NCBI GenBank assembly: GCA_020849935.1
Contig: JADZFJ010000338.1
Location: forward strand, 1 to 5,491
Length of the DNA stretch: 5,491 nt
From: Crocinitomix sp.
Lineage (GTDB): Bacteria > Bacteroidota > Bacteroidia > Flavobacteriales_D > Crocinitomicaceae
Reading direction: 5' to 3'
The notes beneath the pieces were generated by a model. That model saw nothing but the letters and a program-made list of their open reading frames with translations. It was not told the DNA's origin and ran no database searches. The translations under genes and the position numbers were made by a program. Below, in pieces: positions 1 through 5,491 of this stretch (position 1 is the first letter of the stretch; every line of letters starts with the position of its first letter).

Positions 1-127
1 CACCAATACCACTTGATAATACGTTACGGTTTGCTTGAGTTTCGTTTTCGTTGGTTGTTTCTTTCTCACAACTCATTAATGCACCACTACACAATGCTGC
101 AAAAATAAATATTTTTAATGTTTTCAT
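1..127 (-). CDS. N-terminal fragment of a lipoprotein of unknown function
   Basis: The gene runs off the left edge of the window; only the first 42 residues are visible. They form a clear lipoprotein signal peptide: positive start (MKTLK), hydrophobic core, and the lipobox ALMSC with Cys20 as the lipidation site. The mature end begins EKETTNENET, an acidic stretch right after the cysteine that resembles the surface-export signal of Bacteroidota lipoproteins. The start ATG is at 127-125. It lies 49 bases downstream of the LVIVD lipoprotein gene on the same strand, with no convincing terminator between them, so the two are probably co-transcribed. The visible part ends RNVLSSGIG, and no domain can be assigned from so little. 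It could be a second LVIVD-type protein (inference only). Confidence is high that this is a lipoprotein gene, nil for its function. Confidence 0.8.
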   Translation of the reverse strand, partial: MKTLKIFIFAALCSGALMSCEKETTNENETQANRNVLSSGIG

Positions 128-176
128 TTTATCTTTTTTTAGTGTTAATAATAGTTGACCTGCTTAAAGGCAGCCA

Positions 177-698
177 TTATTTGAAACATTTTGGATCCGT
201 TAATTTTGTTTTTTCCCAACCAACAACAACGCCAAGATCAGGATTTACACATTCAAATGCACCAAATTCATCAGGGAATTGTTGTGTCGGAAATACATTT
301 GTAATCTTGTTTTTGTAAACAGGACTTGCTGGATTTGAAATGTCTACAATCACCATATCAGAAATATTGTCAGCATATAACATATTGTCTTTTACAGAGA
401 AATCTAGATTTCCAGGAATCGAAATAAAGGAAATCTCTTGCGGATTTGAATGATTCGCGTTGTCGTAGATATGAATTCCTTTTGCTTGGTCATTTACCAA
501 AAGATAATCGTTGTAGAGATAAATTCTCCCCGGACGTTCTAAAGGTTCGCTCGTTTTAATTGTAACCGCAGTATAATCTGTCGCATTCGCATAAATAGGC
601 TTGTACCCATCTACTACTTTTTTGTCTTCTTGCTTATCGCACGAAGCGGCTAAAAGAATCACCGATGCAAACAGTGTTGTTTTTAGTATGGTTTTCAT
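177..698 (-). CDS. Short LVIVD-repeat outer-membrane lipoprotein
   Basis: The protein has 173 residues. Residues 1-20 are a lipoprotein signal peptide with lipobox LAASC (Cys20), followed by the acidic/basic stretch DKQEDKK, suggesting an outer-membrane and possibly surface location. The rest contains two LVIVD-type beta repeats of the kind that form propellers in longer relatives. One is around residues 65-96 (YLLVND, GIHIYD, NPQEI, then IPGN); the second is around 106-131 (MLYAD, DMVIVDISNPASP). The C-terminus reads GVVVGWEK and has two cysteines (150 and 171) that might form a disulfide. Full-length LVIVD proteins of Bacteroidota are, as I recall, about 400 residues with more repeats, so this is a short form or the front part of a split protein. 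It is preceded by a copy of the candidate ECF promoter and followed by another lipoprotein gene. No enzymatic motif is visible; a binding or scaffold role is likely but unproven. Confidence 0.85.
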   Translation of the reverse strand: MKTILKTTLFASVILLAASCDKQEDKKVVDGYKPIYANATDYTAVTIKTSEPLERPGRIYLYNDYLLVNDQAKGIHIYDNANHSNPQEISFISIPGNLDFSVKDNMLYADNISDMVIVDISNPASPVYKNKITNVFPTQQFPDEFGAFECVNPDLGVVVGWEKTKLTDPKCFK

Positions 699-729
699 TT
701 TAATTAATTTAGTTAATATTCAATGATTA

Positions 730-755
730 GTCGATTGGATTTTTAATGACCCCTA
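730..755 (-). promoter_or_regulatory. Candidate ECF-sigma promoter of the LVIVD lipoprotein operon
   Basis: Read on the minus strand this is TAGGGGT, 12 bases, AATCGAC. All 14 fixed bases and the spacing are identical to the site between the sigma and fecR genes. TAGGGG would be the -35 element and ATCGAC the -10, with 14 bases between them, which fits ECF promoter geometry. The -10 ends 31 bases before the start codon at 698, so transcription would begin near 722-725 and leave a leader of about 25 bases. The sequence match is seen directly; the promoter role is inferred. Confidence 0.65.
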
Positions 756-856
756 TTCGTCCCTCCAATTTAATAAAATAAACTGAATTGCCATTAACTT
801 ATTGTATTTAATTACGTGAACAACACAATAGAAAGGAGTTTTTTTTTAGGGCAAAC

Positions 857-913
857 CCCCAACACTCCAATCTCCAACTGCAATAAATTGCGTCCGAGCT
901 TGGAGCGTTGGGG
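857..913. repeat. Inverted repeat A: 14-bp stem of the structured element
   Basis: CCCCAACACTCCAA (857-870) pairs with TTGGAGCGTTGGGG (900-913), 13 of 14 Watson-Crick. The remaining pair is a G-U wobble only in minus-strand RNA. Inside the loop, GCAA (880-883) and TTGC (888-891) form a small inner stem with a 4-base loop. It is not followed by a T-run in either direction, so it is not an intrinsic terminator. Confidence 0.85.
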
Positions 914-930
914 TCGGGCTAACGCTGTAG

Positions 931-969
931 TCCCAGACATCCAGGCATTGTGGCCTGAATCGTCTGGGA
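931..969. repeat. Inverted repeat B: near-continuous hairpin of the structured element
   Basis: TCCCAGAC (931-938) pairs with GTCTGGGA (962-969). The stem continues through AT/AT (939-940 with 959-960, C961 bulged), one mismatch, and CAGGC (942-946) with GCCTG (953-957), closing a 6-base loop ATTGTG. That is 15 base pairs in all. It stands between the AGCGGCAT and CTACAGCG boxes on the minus strand. Confidence 0.85.
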
Positions 970-1045
970 GATGCCGCTCATATCCCTTTTGCAAATTCGT
1001 TTTCTTATTCAAACGCTACAATCCATTCAGATAAAATAATTTGAC

Positions 1046-1053
1046 TAGATTTG
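1046..1053 (+). promoter_or_regulatory. Possible housekeeping -7 box of the sigma gene
   Basis: TAGATTTG matches the Bacteroidota primary-sigma -7 consensus TAnnTTTG exactly and ends 14 bases before the sigma start codon. No -33 TTG is present about 20 bases upstream, and the leader would be only about 8-10 bases. A single 8-base degenerate match in AT-rich DNA is weak evidence. Confidence 0.35.
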
Positions 1054-1067
1054 AGTTTTGTTAGCTT

Positions 1068-1604
1068 ATGACAAGAGACGCATATAATCAGTTATTTGAA
1101 GAATCCTACAATTCGTTGTGTAAATACGCTTACACCATTGTAAAGGATTATGATGATGCTGAAGATATTGTGCAAGGCGTTTTTATCTCTTTTTGGAACA
1201 ACGAAAAAAAAGAAGAAATTGGGGACAAGGTAAAAAATTACCTCCTTCGGTCGGTTAAATTTAAATGCATCGACCTTCACCGAAAAAAATTATTACATCG
1301 AAATTTTGAGCAAGAAGTTTTGCATACCCAAGAAAAAATTGTTCAAATCGATTTTAACGAAGAAAAAGACACCAATATTAAAGATGTCTTAATGCTGGCT
1401 ATTTCTGAACTTCCTGAAAAAACGCGGGAGGTATTTATGGCGTGTAAACTGGACGGTTTAAGCTATAACGAAATTGCCTCTCATTACGAAATTTCTCCAA
1501 AAACAGTTGAAAATCAAATGGGCAGAGCATTTAGGCATTTGCGCGAAAAGTTGCAGCATTACAAGGAATTATTAATTTTTATTTTATTTTTTTTGGGAGA
1601 GTAG
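1068..1604 (+). CDS. ECF-type RNA polymerase sigma-70 factor (FecI-like)
   Basis: The protein has 178 residues, normal for the family. It should direct RNA polymerase to a small set of promoters when released by the FecR protein encoded next to it. Region 2 covers about residues 9-75 and includes DAEDIVQGVFISFW (30-43), the core-binding and -10-recognising part. Region 4 covers about 108-162, with ELPEKTREVF (114-123) and a helix-turn-helix from LSYNEIASHYEIS to the recognition helix PKTVENQMGRAF (131-155). The linker between them is short, and the other domains of housekeeping sigma factors are missing, as expected. The C-terminus ends in a hydrophobic tail, LLIFILFFLGE (168-178), beyond region 4, a feature I recall in many Bacteroidota ECF sigmas. 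The gene has no copy of the TAGGGGT-N12-AATCGAC motif upstream. Its TAG stop codon forms the first bases of that motif before fecR. No clear Shine-Dalgarno site precedes the ATG, as is usual in this phylum. Confidence 0.95.
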   Translation: MTRDAYNQLFEESYNSLCKYAYTIVKDYDDAEDIVQGVFISFWNNEKKEEIGDKVKNYLLRSVKFKCIDLHRKKLLHRNFEQEVLHTQEKIVQIDFNEEKDTNIKDVLMLAISELPEKTREVFMACKLDGLSYNEIASHYEISPKTVENQMGRAFRHLREKLQHYKELLIFILFFLGE

Positions 1605-1627
1605 GGGTTTGCTATTTTTAAATCGAC
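1602..1627 (+). promoter_or_regulatory. Candidate ECF-sigma promoter of the fecR-receptor operon
   Basis: TAGGGGT (1602-1608), 12 bases, AATCGAC (1621-1627). The TAG is the stop codon of the sigma gene, and the T-rich codons of its hydrophobic tail (1571-1594) lie directly upstream, where an UP-like element would be. The -10 ends 10 bases before the fecR ATG, so a start 6-9 bases downstream of it would give an almost leaderless fecR message. An identical motif precedes the divergent lipoprotein gene. In Bacteroidota the sigma/anti-sigma gap is a usual place for such a promoter; its activity here is inferred. Confidence 0.7.
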
Positions 1628-1637
1628 AAAAAGAGAC

Positions 1638-2582
1638 ATGAAGAATATAGATGAGATCTTGGCAAACTATTTTTCTGGAGAAGCAACTCCAGAAGAAACA
1701 TTAGCTGCGCAAGAGTGGAAACTCTTAAACGAGGAAGAATTTGAGCTGCTTTCAAAAGCGTGGGCTGTGGCAGATGAGGTGAATGTAGCCGATTTTCCAA
1801 CCAAAGAATTTGATGCGAAAGCAGCTTTAGCGAAAATAGAAGACCAATTGGTCGCCCCAAACCAAGGGCGGATTTTAAAAATTAATTTTTACAAAAAGGT
1901 GGCCGCTGCTTGCGCAATTTTATTGGTAGGTTTAGCCGGATTTTGGTTTTTAAACAACCGAAATTCAACTGAATTAGTTGCCAACAATACCAACGCACCA
2001 AAAAAAATCGAATTGCCCGATCATTCACAAGTATGGTTAGCCGCTAACGCCAACCTTACCTATGCAACTGATTTTAACGAAAATCGGACCCTTACCTTAA
2101 CAGGTGAGGCGTATTTTGAAGTAGAACGAGACGAAAAACATCCATTTATTGTCAATACCGATTTTGGGAAAGTAGAGGTGTTAGGTACCGCCTTTAATGT
2201 CAATGCATCGGACAAATCAACCACCGTTTCTGTCGAACATGGAAAAGTAGCGGTTGAAAACAAATCTGGCAAGGTTTTGTTAACAGCAGGTCAGTCCACC
2301 GTTGCCACCGAAAAAATGGTTGCTCCTGTTGCACCAGCCGATCCAAATTTTAATGCTTGGAAAACGGGCGAATTCTATTTTAATGAAACACCATTAAACG
2401 AGGTAATTAGGTTGTTGAATGCGCATTATCCAAAGAAAATCGAATACCATGGGGACCCAAACAACCAACATTTTATCAACGGAACATTTAAAAATTCAAA
2501 AATTGAAGATATAATTGACATAATAGTTTTAACTTGTGACCTTGAAGCCGAAAATGGCGACAATGTGATTCGATTAAAATAA
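1638..2582 (+). CDS. FecR-type transmembrane anti-sigma factor
   Basis: The protein has 314 residues, close to the usual 300-400. The N-terminal cytoplasmic part (about 1-87) starts MKNIDEILANYFSGEATPEE, the typical sigma-binding start in Bacteroidota, which supports this ATG. One transmembrane segment follows at about 88-105 (VAAACAILLVGLAGFWFL). The periplasmic FecR domain lies at about 123-212, with PDHSQVWLAANANLTY, LTGEAYFEVERDEKHPFIV and VEVLGTAFNV. The C-terminal DUF4974 domain lies at about 246-313, with FYFNETPLNEVIRLLNAHY and INGTFKNSKIEDIIDII; it is the part expected to sense the receptor's STN domain. Expected role: hold the sigma factor until the receptor signals, then release it after proteolysis, as in Fec-type systems. 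The gene begins 33 bases after the sigma stop, behind its own candidate promoter, and ends 5 bases before the receptor gene, so it is likely the first gene of the inducible operon. Confidence 0.95.
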   Translation: MKNIDEILANYFSGEATPEETLAAQEWKLLNEEEFELLSKAWAVADEVNVADFPTKEFDAKAALAKIEDQLVAPNQGRILKINFYKKVAAACAILLVGLAGFWFLNNRNSTELVANNTNAPKKIELPDHSQVWLAANANLTYATDFNENRTLTLTGEAYFEVERDEKHPFIVNTDFGKVEVLGTAFNVNASDKSTTVSVEHGKVAVENKSGKVLLTAGQSTVATEKMVAPVAPADPNFNAWKTGEFYFNETPLNEVIRLLNAHYPKKIEYHGDPNNQHFINGTFKNSKIEDIIDIIVLTCDLEAENGDNVIRLK

Positions 2583-2587
2583 GTACT

Positions 2588-5143
2588 ATGCGCCAACTCT
2601 TGCTGGTTGTTTGTTTTTTATCTGCATTTCAAATTTATTCCCAAGGCCTCTTGGATAAGGAGGTTACCATCAAATTTAACAAGCTTAACTTAGAAAAAAG
2701 TATCGGTTTACTCGAAAAAGTATCTGCGGTAAATTTTTCCTATAATTCAAAACAAATCCAACAAATCGATAAACAAATTACCCAAACGTTTACAAAAACA
2801 AGCGTGCGAAAAGTGTTGGATTTTTTATTGATGAATACCAAATTGGTGTACAAAGAAATTGGGCAACAAATTACCATTTATGAGTTAAAAAACACAAGTT
2901 CAACCGTGGTTTTAAGTGGCTACATTCGCGAAAAAAAGTCAGGTGAAGAATTGGTAGGGGCGCGCATCTATTTTCCAGAACATGGCGTTGGTTGTGTGGC
3001 AAATTCGTACGGGTTTTATTCCATTCAATTGCCTTTGGGCCCAACAAAATTTAGGGTTTCCTCCTTGGGTATGCTCACTTTGCAAGATCAAGTTTTGATC
3101 GAAGATGAGATGGTGTTGAATATCGGGCTACTCGAAGATACCATCATGCTCTCAACCGTTGAGGTGAGGGTAGATAGCTCTAAAATCCGCGAAAAACATA
3201 CCGATCTCACCCAGCTCGATGAAATTGTCATTACACCTAACGCTGTTTCGCGCGTACCTGCCGCTATTGGTGAACGTGATTTGATGCGTCACTTGCAACA
3301 ATTTCCAGGGGTGCAACCGGCAACTGATGGAACAGCAAATTTTCAGGTACGTGGAACGGGTATGTCCGGAAATTTGGTGATGATTGATGAAATTCCAATT
3401 TATCACCCCACGCATTTATTAGGACTTTATTCAATCATCAATACAGATGCTGTTAAATCGGCCTCCTTTCACAAAGATTATATTCCACTGCAATACGGCA
3501 CTCGTAGTTCGTCTGTATTGCAAGTACACACAAAAGAGGGGGACTTAAACAATTACCATATTTCAGGAGGGTTTGGCGCATTGATGGCGCGGTTAAATTT
3601 AGAAGGTCCGGTGTTAAAAAATCGGTCATCCTTTTATTTTGCAGGACGCACATCCACCTTTCCCGGCCGAATTTTATCGATACTCGGAAATGATAATTTA
3701 GGAAATCCGAGTTTTATGGATTATAACGGAAAAATCAATTTTAAACTCAACTCCAATAACCGCATTTATTTTACAGGTTATTACGGAAGAGATGGTTTAC
3801 GAGACACCAGTTATTCGTATAATTGGGGAAATATAGCCGCCGGATTTCGATGGAATCATGTCGTTAATTCAAAAACATTTTCAAATTTTAGCTTAATTCA
3901 CAGTGAGTTTAATTACCGGTATGCATTTAATACACAAGCGTTCGAATATTTTGGACAAAAAGTAATTACGGATAAATTGGCCGTTGATTTTAATAATTTT
4001 TACAACAATTCTATCAAAATAAATTACGGTTTTTCCTTATCTTATTTGCGCACCACCAAAGGTAATTTTGTCGAAAAGGATGCCGACTTGTTCTTAAATC
4101 GCGCCGCATTTGAAAATGGGTTTTATGCCTCTGTCGAAAAAAAATTCAGCAGACGATTAATTGTAAAAGCAGGGCTGCGGGTGCCGTTTTCATTTCATAT
4201 CGGAACAGGAGATACAACGGCTTATTTGAACAAAAACAATGAGTTATCTCCAGTGATTTATCAGAAAAATAAATTCTATGATCCTATTTTTTGGCTCGAT
4301 CCTCGCATGGTTGGAACCTTTCGGATCAACGAACAACATGAGTTACAATTCGCGGCCATGGTGGCGAGTCAAACCACGCACATCATCAATTATTTAAATT
4401 ATTTTTTACCTATCGAATTGTGGACTCCCTCTTCCAAATACTTAAAGCCAGAACGAAATTACCAAGTTTCTGGAGGTTGGACAGGGAATTGGAAAACTGT
4501 AAAAACATCGGCGGTGGTTTATCATAAATATGTCATGAATGTAATCGATTATTATTCGCCTATTTTCACCTCTTCCAATGCCATCGAAAGTAACTTACTC
4601 AGTGGCAATTTGCGGGTGTTTGGCCTCGAATTAATGTTAACATTTCAGGTTAAATCGTGGTATTCAACAGCAATTTCGTATGCCTATACCAATACCAAAC
4701 AGCGTGTCGATGGGATCAATCAAAATTTACCTTATGTTGCCCAAGGCGATCGCCCTCATTATTTTAGCTTTAGCCAATATTTTAATTTAACTAAAAAATG
4801 GCAAATCACCACCAATTATATTTTGCATTCTGGCACAGCTATTACCCTGCCAAATGGACAATTTGTTGTTGATGGAAACGCATTTCCAATTTATTCAAGT
4901 GCCAGAAATTCAGAACGATTACCTACGTACGAGCGTTTTGACATTGCTTTTCGGAGACAATTGGGGGTAAAAAAGGGAAAAAATCATTGGGATTTAAAAT
5001 TGACCATTTCCAATTTTTTTGATGAAACCAACGCCTCATCTGCCTATGTCGAAAAATCGCCCACCGATCCTTCAAAATTGATAGTGCAGACAGTTGATTA
5101 TTCCCCAATCCTAATTTTGTTGAACCTAAATTTTAATTATTAA
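2588..5143 (+). CDS. TonB-dependent outer-membrane receptor with STN signalling domain
   Basis: The protein has 851 residues and looks complete. Domains in order: signal peptide 1-19 (MRQLLLVVCFLSAFQIYSQ); STN domain about 20-100, which signals to FecR; a carboxypeptidase-regulatory-like beta-sandwich about 106-185 (SGYIREKKSGEELVGARIYF, NSYGFYSIQLPLG); plug about 215-320, with ERDLMRHLQQFPGVQ, VRGTGMSGNLVMIDEIPIYHP and QYGTRSSSVLQV; then the 22-strand barrel from about 325, ending NLNFNY with a C-terminal aromatic residue as needed for barrel insertion. Two stretches look like TonB boxes, STVEVRV (189-195) and LDEIVIT (210-216). It should import an unknown ligand using TonB energy and report its presence to FecR. 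The plug and barrel sequence resembles the receptor class that pairs with DUF4249 lipoproteins, and such a gene follows with a 1-base overlap. It is not a SusC-type receptor: no SusD follows and it is shorter. The substrate cannot be inferred. Confidence 0.95.
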   Translation: MRQLLLVVCFLSAFQIYSQGLLDKEVTIKFNKLNLEKSIGLLEKVSAVNFSYNSKQIQQIDKQITQTFTKTSVRKVLDFLLMNTKLVYKEIGQQITIYELKNTSSTVVLSGYIREKKSGEELVGARIYFPEHGVGCVANSYGFYSIQLPLGPTKFRVSSLGMLTLQDQVLIEDEMVLNIGLLEDTIMLSTVEVRVDSSKIREKHTDLTQLDEIVITPNAVSRVPAAIGERDLMRHLQQFPGVQPATDGTANFQVRGTGMSGNLVMIDEIPIYHPTHLLGLYSIINTDAVKSASFHKDYIPLQYGTRSSSVLQVHTKEGDLNNYHISGGFGALMARLNLEGPVLKNRSSFYFAGRTSTFPGRILSILGNDNLGNPSFMDYNGKINFKLNSNNRIYFTGYYGRDGLRDTSYSYNWGNIAAGFRWNHVVNSKTFSNFSLIHSEFNYRYAFNTQAFEYFGQKVITDKLAVDFNNFYNNSIKINYGFSLSYLRTTKGNFVEKDADLFLNRAAFENGFYASVEKKFSRRLIVKAGLRVPFSFHIGTGDTTAYLNKNNELSPVIYQKNKFYDPIFWLDPRMVGTFRINEQHELQFAAMVASQTTHIINYLNYFLPIELWTPSSKYLKPERNYQVSGGWTGNWKTVKTSAVVYHKYVMNVIDYYSPIFTSSNAIESNLLSGNLRVFGLELMLTFQVKSWYSTAISYAYTNTKQRVDGINQNLPYVAQGDRPHYFSFSQYFNLTKKWQITTNYILHSGTAITLPNGQFVVDGNAFPIYSSARNSERLPTYERFDIAFRRQLGVKKGKNHWDLKLTISNFFDETNASSAYVEKSPTDPSKLIVQTVDYSPILILLNLNFNY

Positions 5144-5491
5144 TGAGGAAAGTGTCTTTCATATTGCTTTTAGTAATGTTGATTTCGGCATGTAATAAAG
5201 AGCCTGTAATTCTATTATCGCCTAATACAAATCCATACATTGTAATTGATGGAATGTTCACAGACAGCCTCAAAAAACATCAATTTATTTTTACATTAAC
5301 ATCAAATCTTGGAACAAATAATGCGGTAAAAGCTTCGCCAGAAAACGTGCAAGTACAAACTCCAACTGACACGATTTTTTATTTGAACCTTGGCAATGGA
5401 ATTTTTGAATCAGAAATAGCTTTTCAAGGCATTTACGGTGAGAATTACACCATTTCATTCAATTATCAAGGTAAAAGTCATGAAGTTATGA
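5143..5491 (+). CDS. DUF4249 family lipoprotein, N-terminal part
   Basis: The gene is cut by the right edge; 116 residues are visible. Its ATG shares one base with the receptor's stop (TAATG), which points to translational coupling and fixes the start. Residues 1-17 are a lipoprotein signal peptide with lipobox LISAC (Cys17). The mature part has the pattern of DUF4249 proteins: PYIVIDGMFTDSLKKHQFIFTL (about 31-52), where the family usually has a V-x-G-x-I/F-T-D motif; VQVQTP with a described value or shape; and GIFESEIAFQGIYGENYTISFNYQGKSHEV (about 86-115), beta strands around the conserved G-x-x-Y pattern. DUF4249 proteins are known as lipoproteins encoded next to TonB-dependent receptors in Bacteroidota. 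Their function is not established; an outer-membrane partner of the receptor for ligand capture or lid formation is a reasonable guess. Full members are about 270-400 residues, so roughly a third is seen here. Confidence 0.88.
   Translation, partial: MRKVSFILLLVMLISACNKEPVILLSPNTNPYIVIDGMFTDSLKKHQFIFTLTSNLGTNNAVKASPENVQVQTPTDTIFYLNLGNGIFESEIAFQGIYGENYTISFNYQGKSHEVM

Larger units (their letters stand above)
849..987 (-). ncRNA. Structured intergenic element resembling the Flavo-1 RNA family
   Basis: Read on the minus strand, GGGATATGAGCGGCAT (985-970) is followed by a long hairpin (969-931), then CTACAGCG and TTAGCCCGACCCC (930-910), then a second long hairpin (913-857) and GGTTTGCCC ending at 849. 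This order matches the repetitive structured element I know from many Bacteroidota intergenic regions (an AGCGGcATC box, hairpin, AyAGCG and AGCCCGA, then a C-rich/G-rich hairpin), which I believe corresponds to Rfam Flavo-1. The only imperfect pair in the second stem is a G-U wobble on the minus-strand RNA but an A-C mismatch on the plus-strand RNA, which supports the minus strand as the functional one. Its GC content is clearly higher than the surroundings. It may be a free-standing RNA or a dispersed repeat. The family name is from memory and not checked. Confidence 0.55.
699..1067. other. Divergent intergenic region, 369 bases
   Basis: No gene is supported between the minus-strand LVIVD lipoprotein and the plus-strand sigma factor. 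Open frames across 812-1034 on both strands cover the hairpins, have no recognisable protein features and are judged spurious. The region holds a candidate ECF promoter (730-755, minus), an AT-rich stretch (756-838), a run of nine T (839-847), a large structured element (849-987) and a weak -7 box (1046-1053) before the sigma gene. Confidence 0.8.

Noticed and set aside
128..176. Weak hairpin CTGC/GCAG between the two lipoprotein genes as a terminator
   Set aside because: It has only four base pairs and no following T-run on the minus strand; the two genes are more likely co-transcribed.
839..869. Nine-T run next to hairpin A as an intrinsic terminator
   Set aside because: On the plus strand the T-run comes before the hairpin, and on the minus strand it reads as A, so it does not have terminator layout in either direction.
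1010..1018. Minus-strand TAGCGTTTG as a -7 box for the structured RNA
   Set aside because: It has three rather than two bases between TA and TTTG, and no -33 TTG was identified; too weak to call a promoter.
812..1034. Overlapping open frames of 66 and 72 codons on opposite strands in the intergenic region
   Set aside because: Both run through the hairpins of the structured element, have no recognisable motif or signal peptide and no supporting context; base pairing explains this sequence better than coding.
1269..1274. ATCGAC inside the sigma gene
   Set aside because: The matching -35 position reads GGTCGG instead of TAGGGG, so only half of the motif is present by chance.
2955..2980. Another TAGGGG on the plus strand inside the receptor gene
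   Set aside because: The -10 position 14 bases downstream reads CCAGAA, not ATCGAC, and it is deep inside a coding region; it serves as a negative control for the motif.
3086..3100. Perfect inverted repeat GATCAA-GTT-TTGATC
   Set aside because: It lies within the receptor coding region, is short, and encodes an ordinary part of the carboxypeptidase-like domain; no partner site is seen.

Overview
The window looks like chromosomal DNA of a Bacteroidota bacterium, most likely Flavobacteriia or a near relative. The evidence is AT-rich sequence, the gene order ECF sigma / FecR anti-sigma / STN-containing TonB-dependent receptor / DUF4249 lipoprotein, receptor ends typical of the phylum, and an intergenic structured element of a type I associate with flavobacterial genomes. 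I cannot name the genus.

Layout. Positions 1-698 on the minus strand hold two lipoprotein genes: a short LVIVD-repeat lipoprotein (177-698), then a second lipoprotein of which only the first 42 residues are inside the window (1-127). Positions 699-1067 are a divergent intergenic region. It holds a candidate ECF-type promoter facing the LVIVD gene, a strongly base-paired element resembling the Flavo-1 RNA family, and a weak housekeeping -7 box before the sigma gene. Positions 1068-5491 on the plus strand hold the ECF sigma factor, the FecR-type anti-sigma factor, the 851-residue TonB-dependent receptor and the start of a DUF4249 lipoprotein. The last three are packed as one operon: the gaps are 5 bases and a 1-base overlap.

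How it probably works. This is a FecI-FecR-FecA type trans-envelope signalling and uptake system. The receptor binds an unknown ligand outside. Its periplasmic STN domain contacts the C-terminal part of FecR, which spans the inner membrane, and the sigma factor is released. The DUF4249 lipoprotein is probably an accessory of the receptor.

Main discovery. The same 26-base bipartite motif, TAGGGGT-N12-AATCGAC, occurs twice. One copy lies just before fecR, where its first three bases are the sigma gene's stop codon. The other lies on the minus strand just before the LVIVD lipoprotein gene. This is what a promoter recognised by the encoded ECF sigma factor would look like, and it puts the divergent lipoprotein genes in the same regulon. 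The motif is absent before the sigma gene itself. The ligand and the function of the lipoproteins cannot be read from the sequence.
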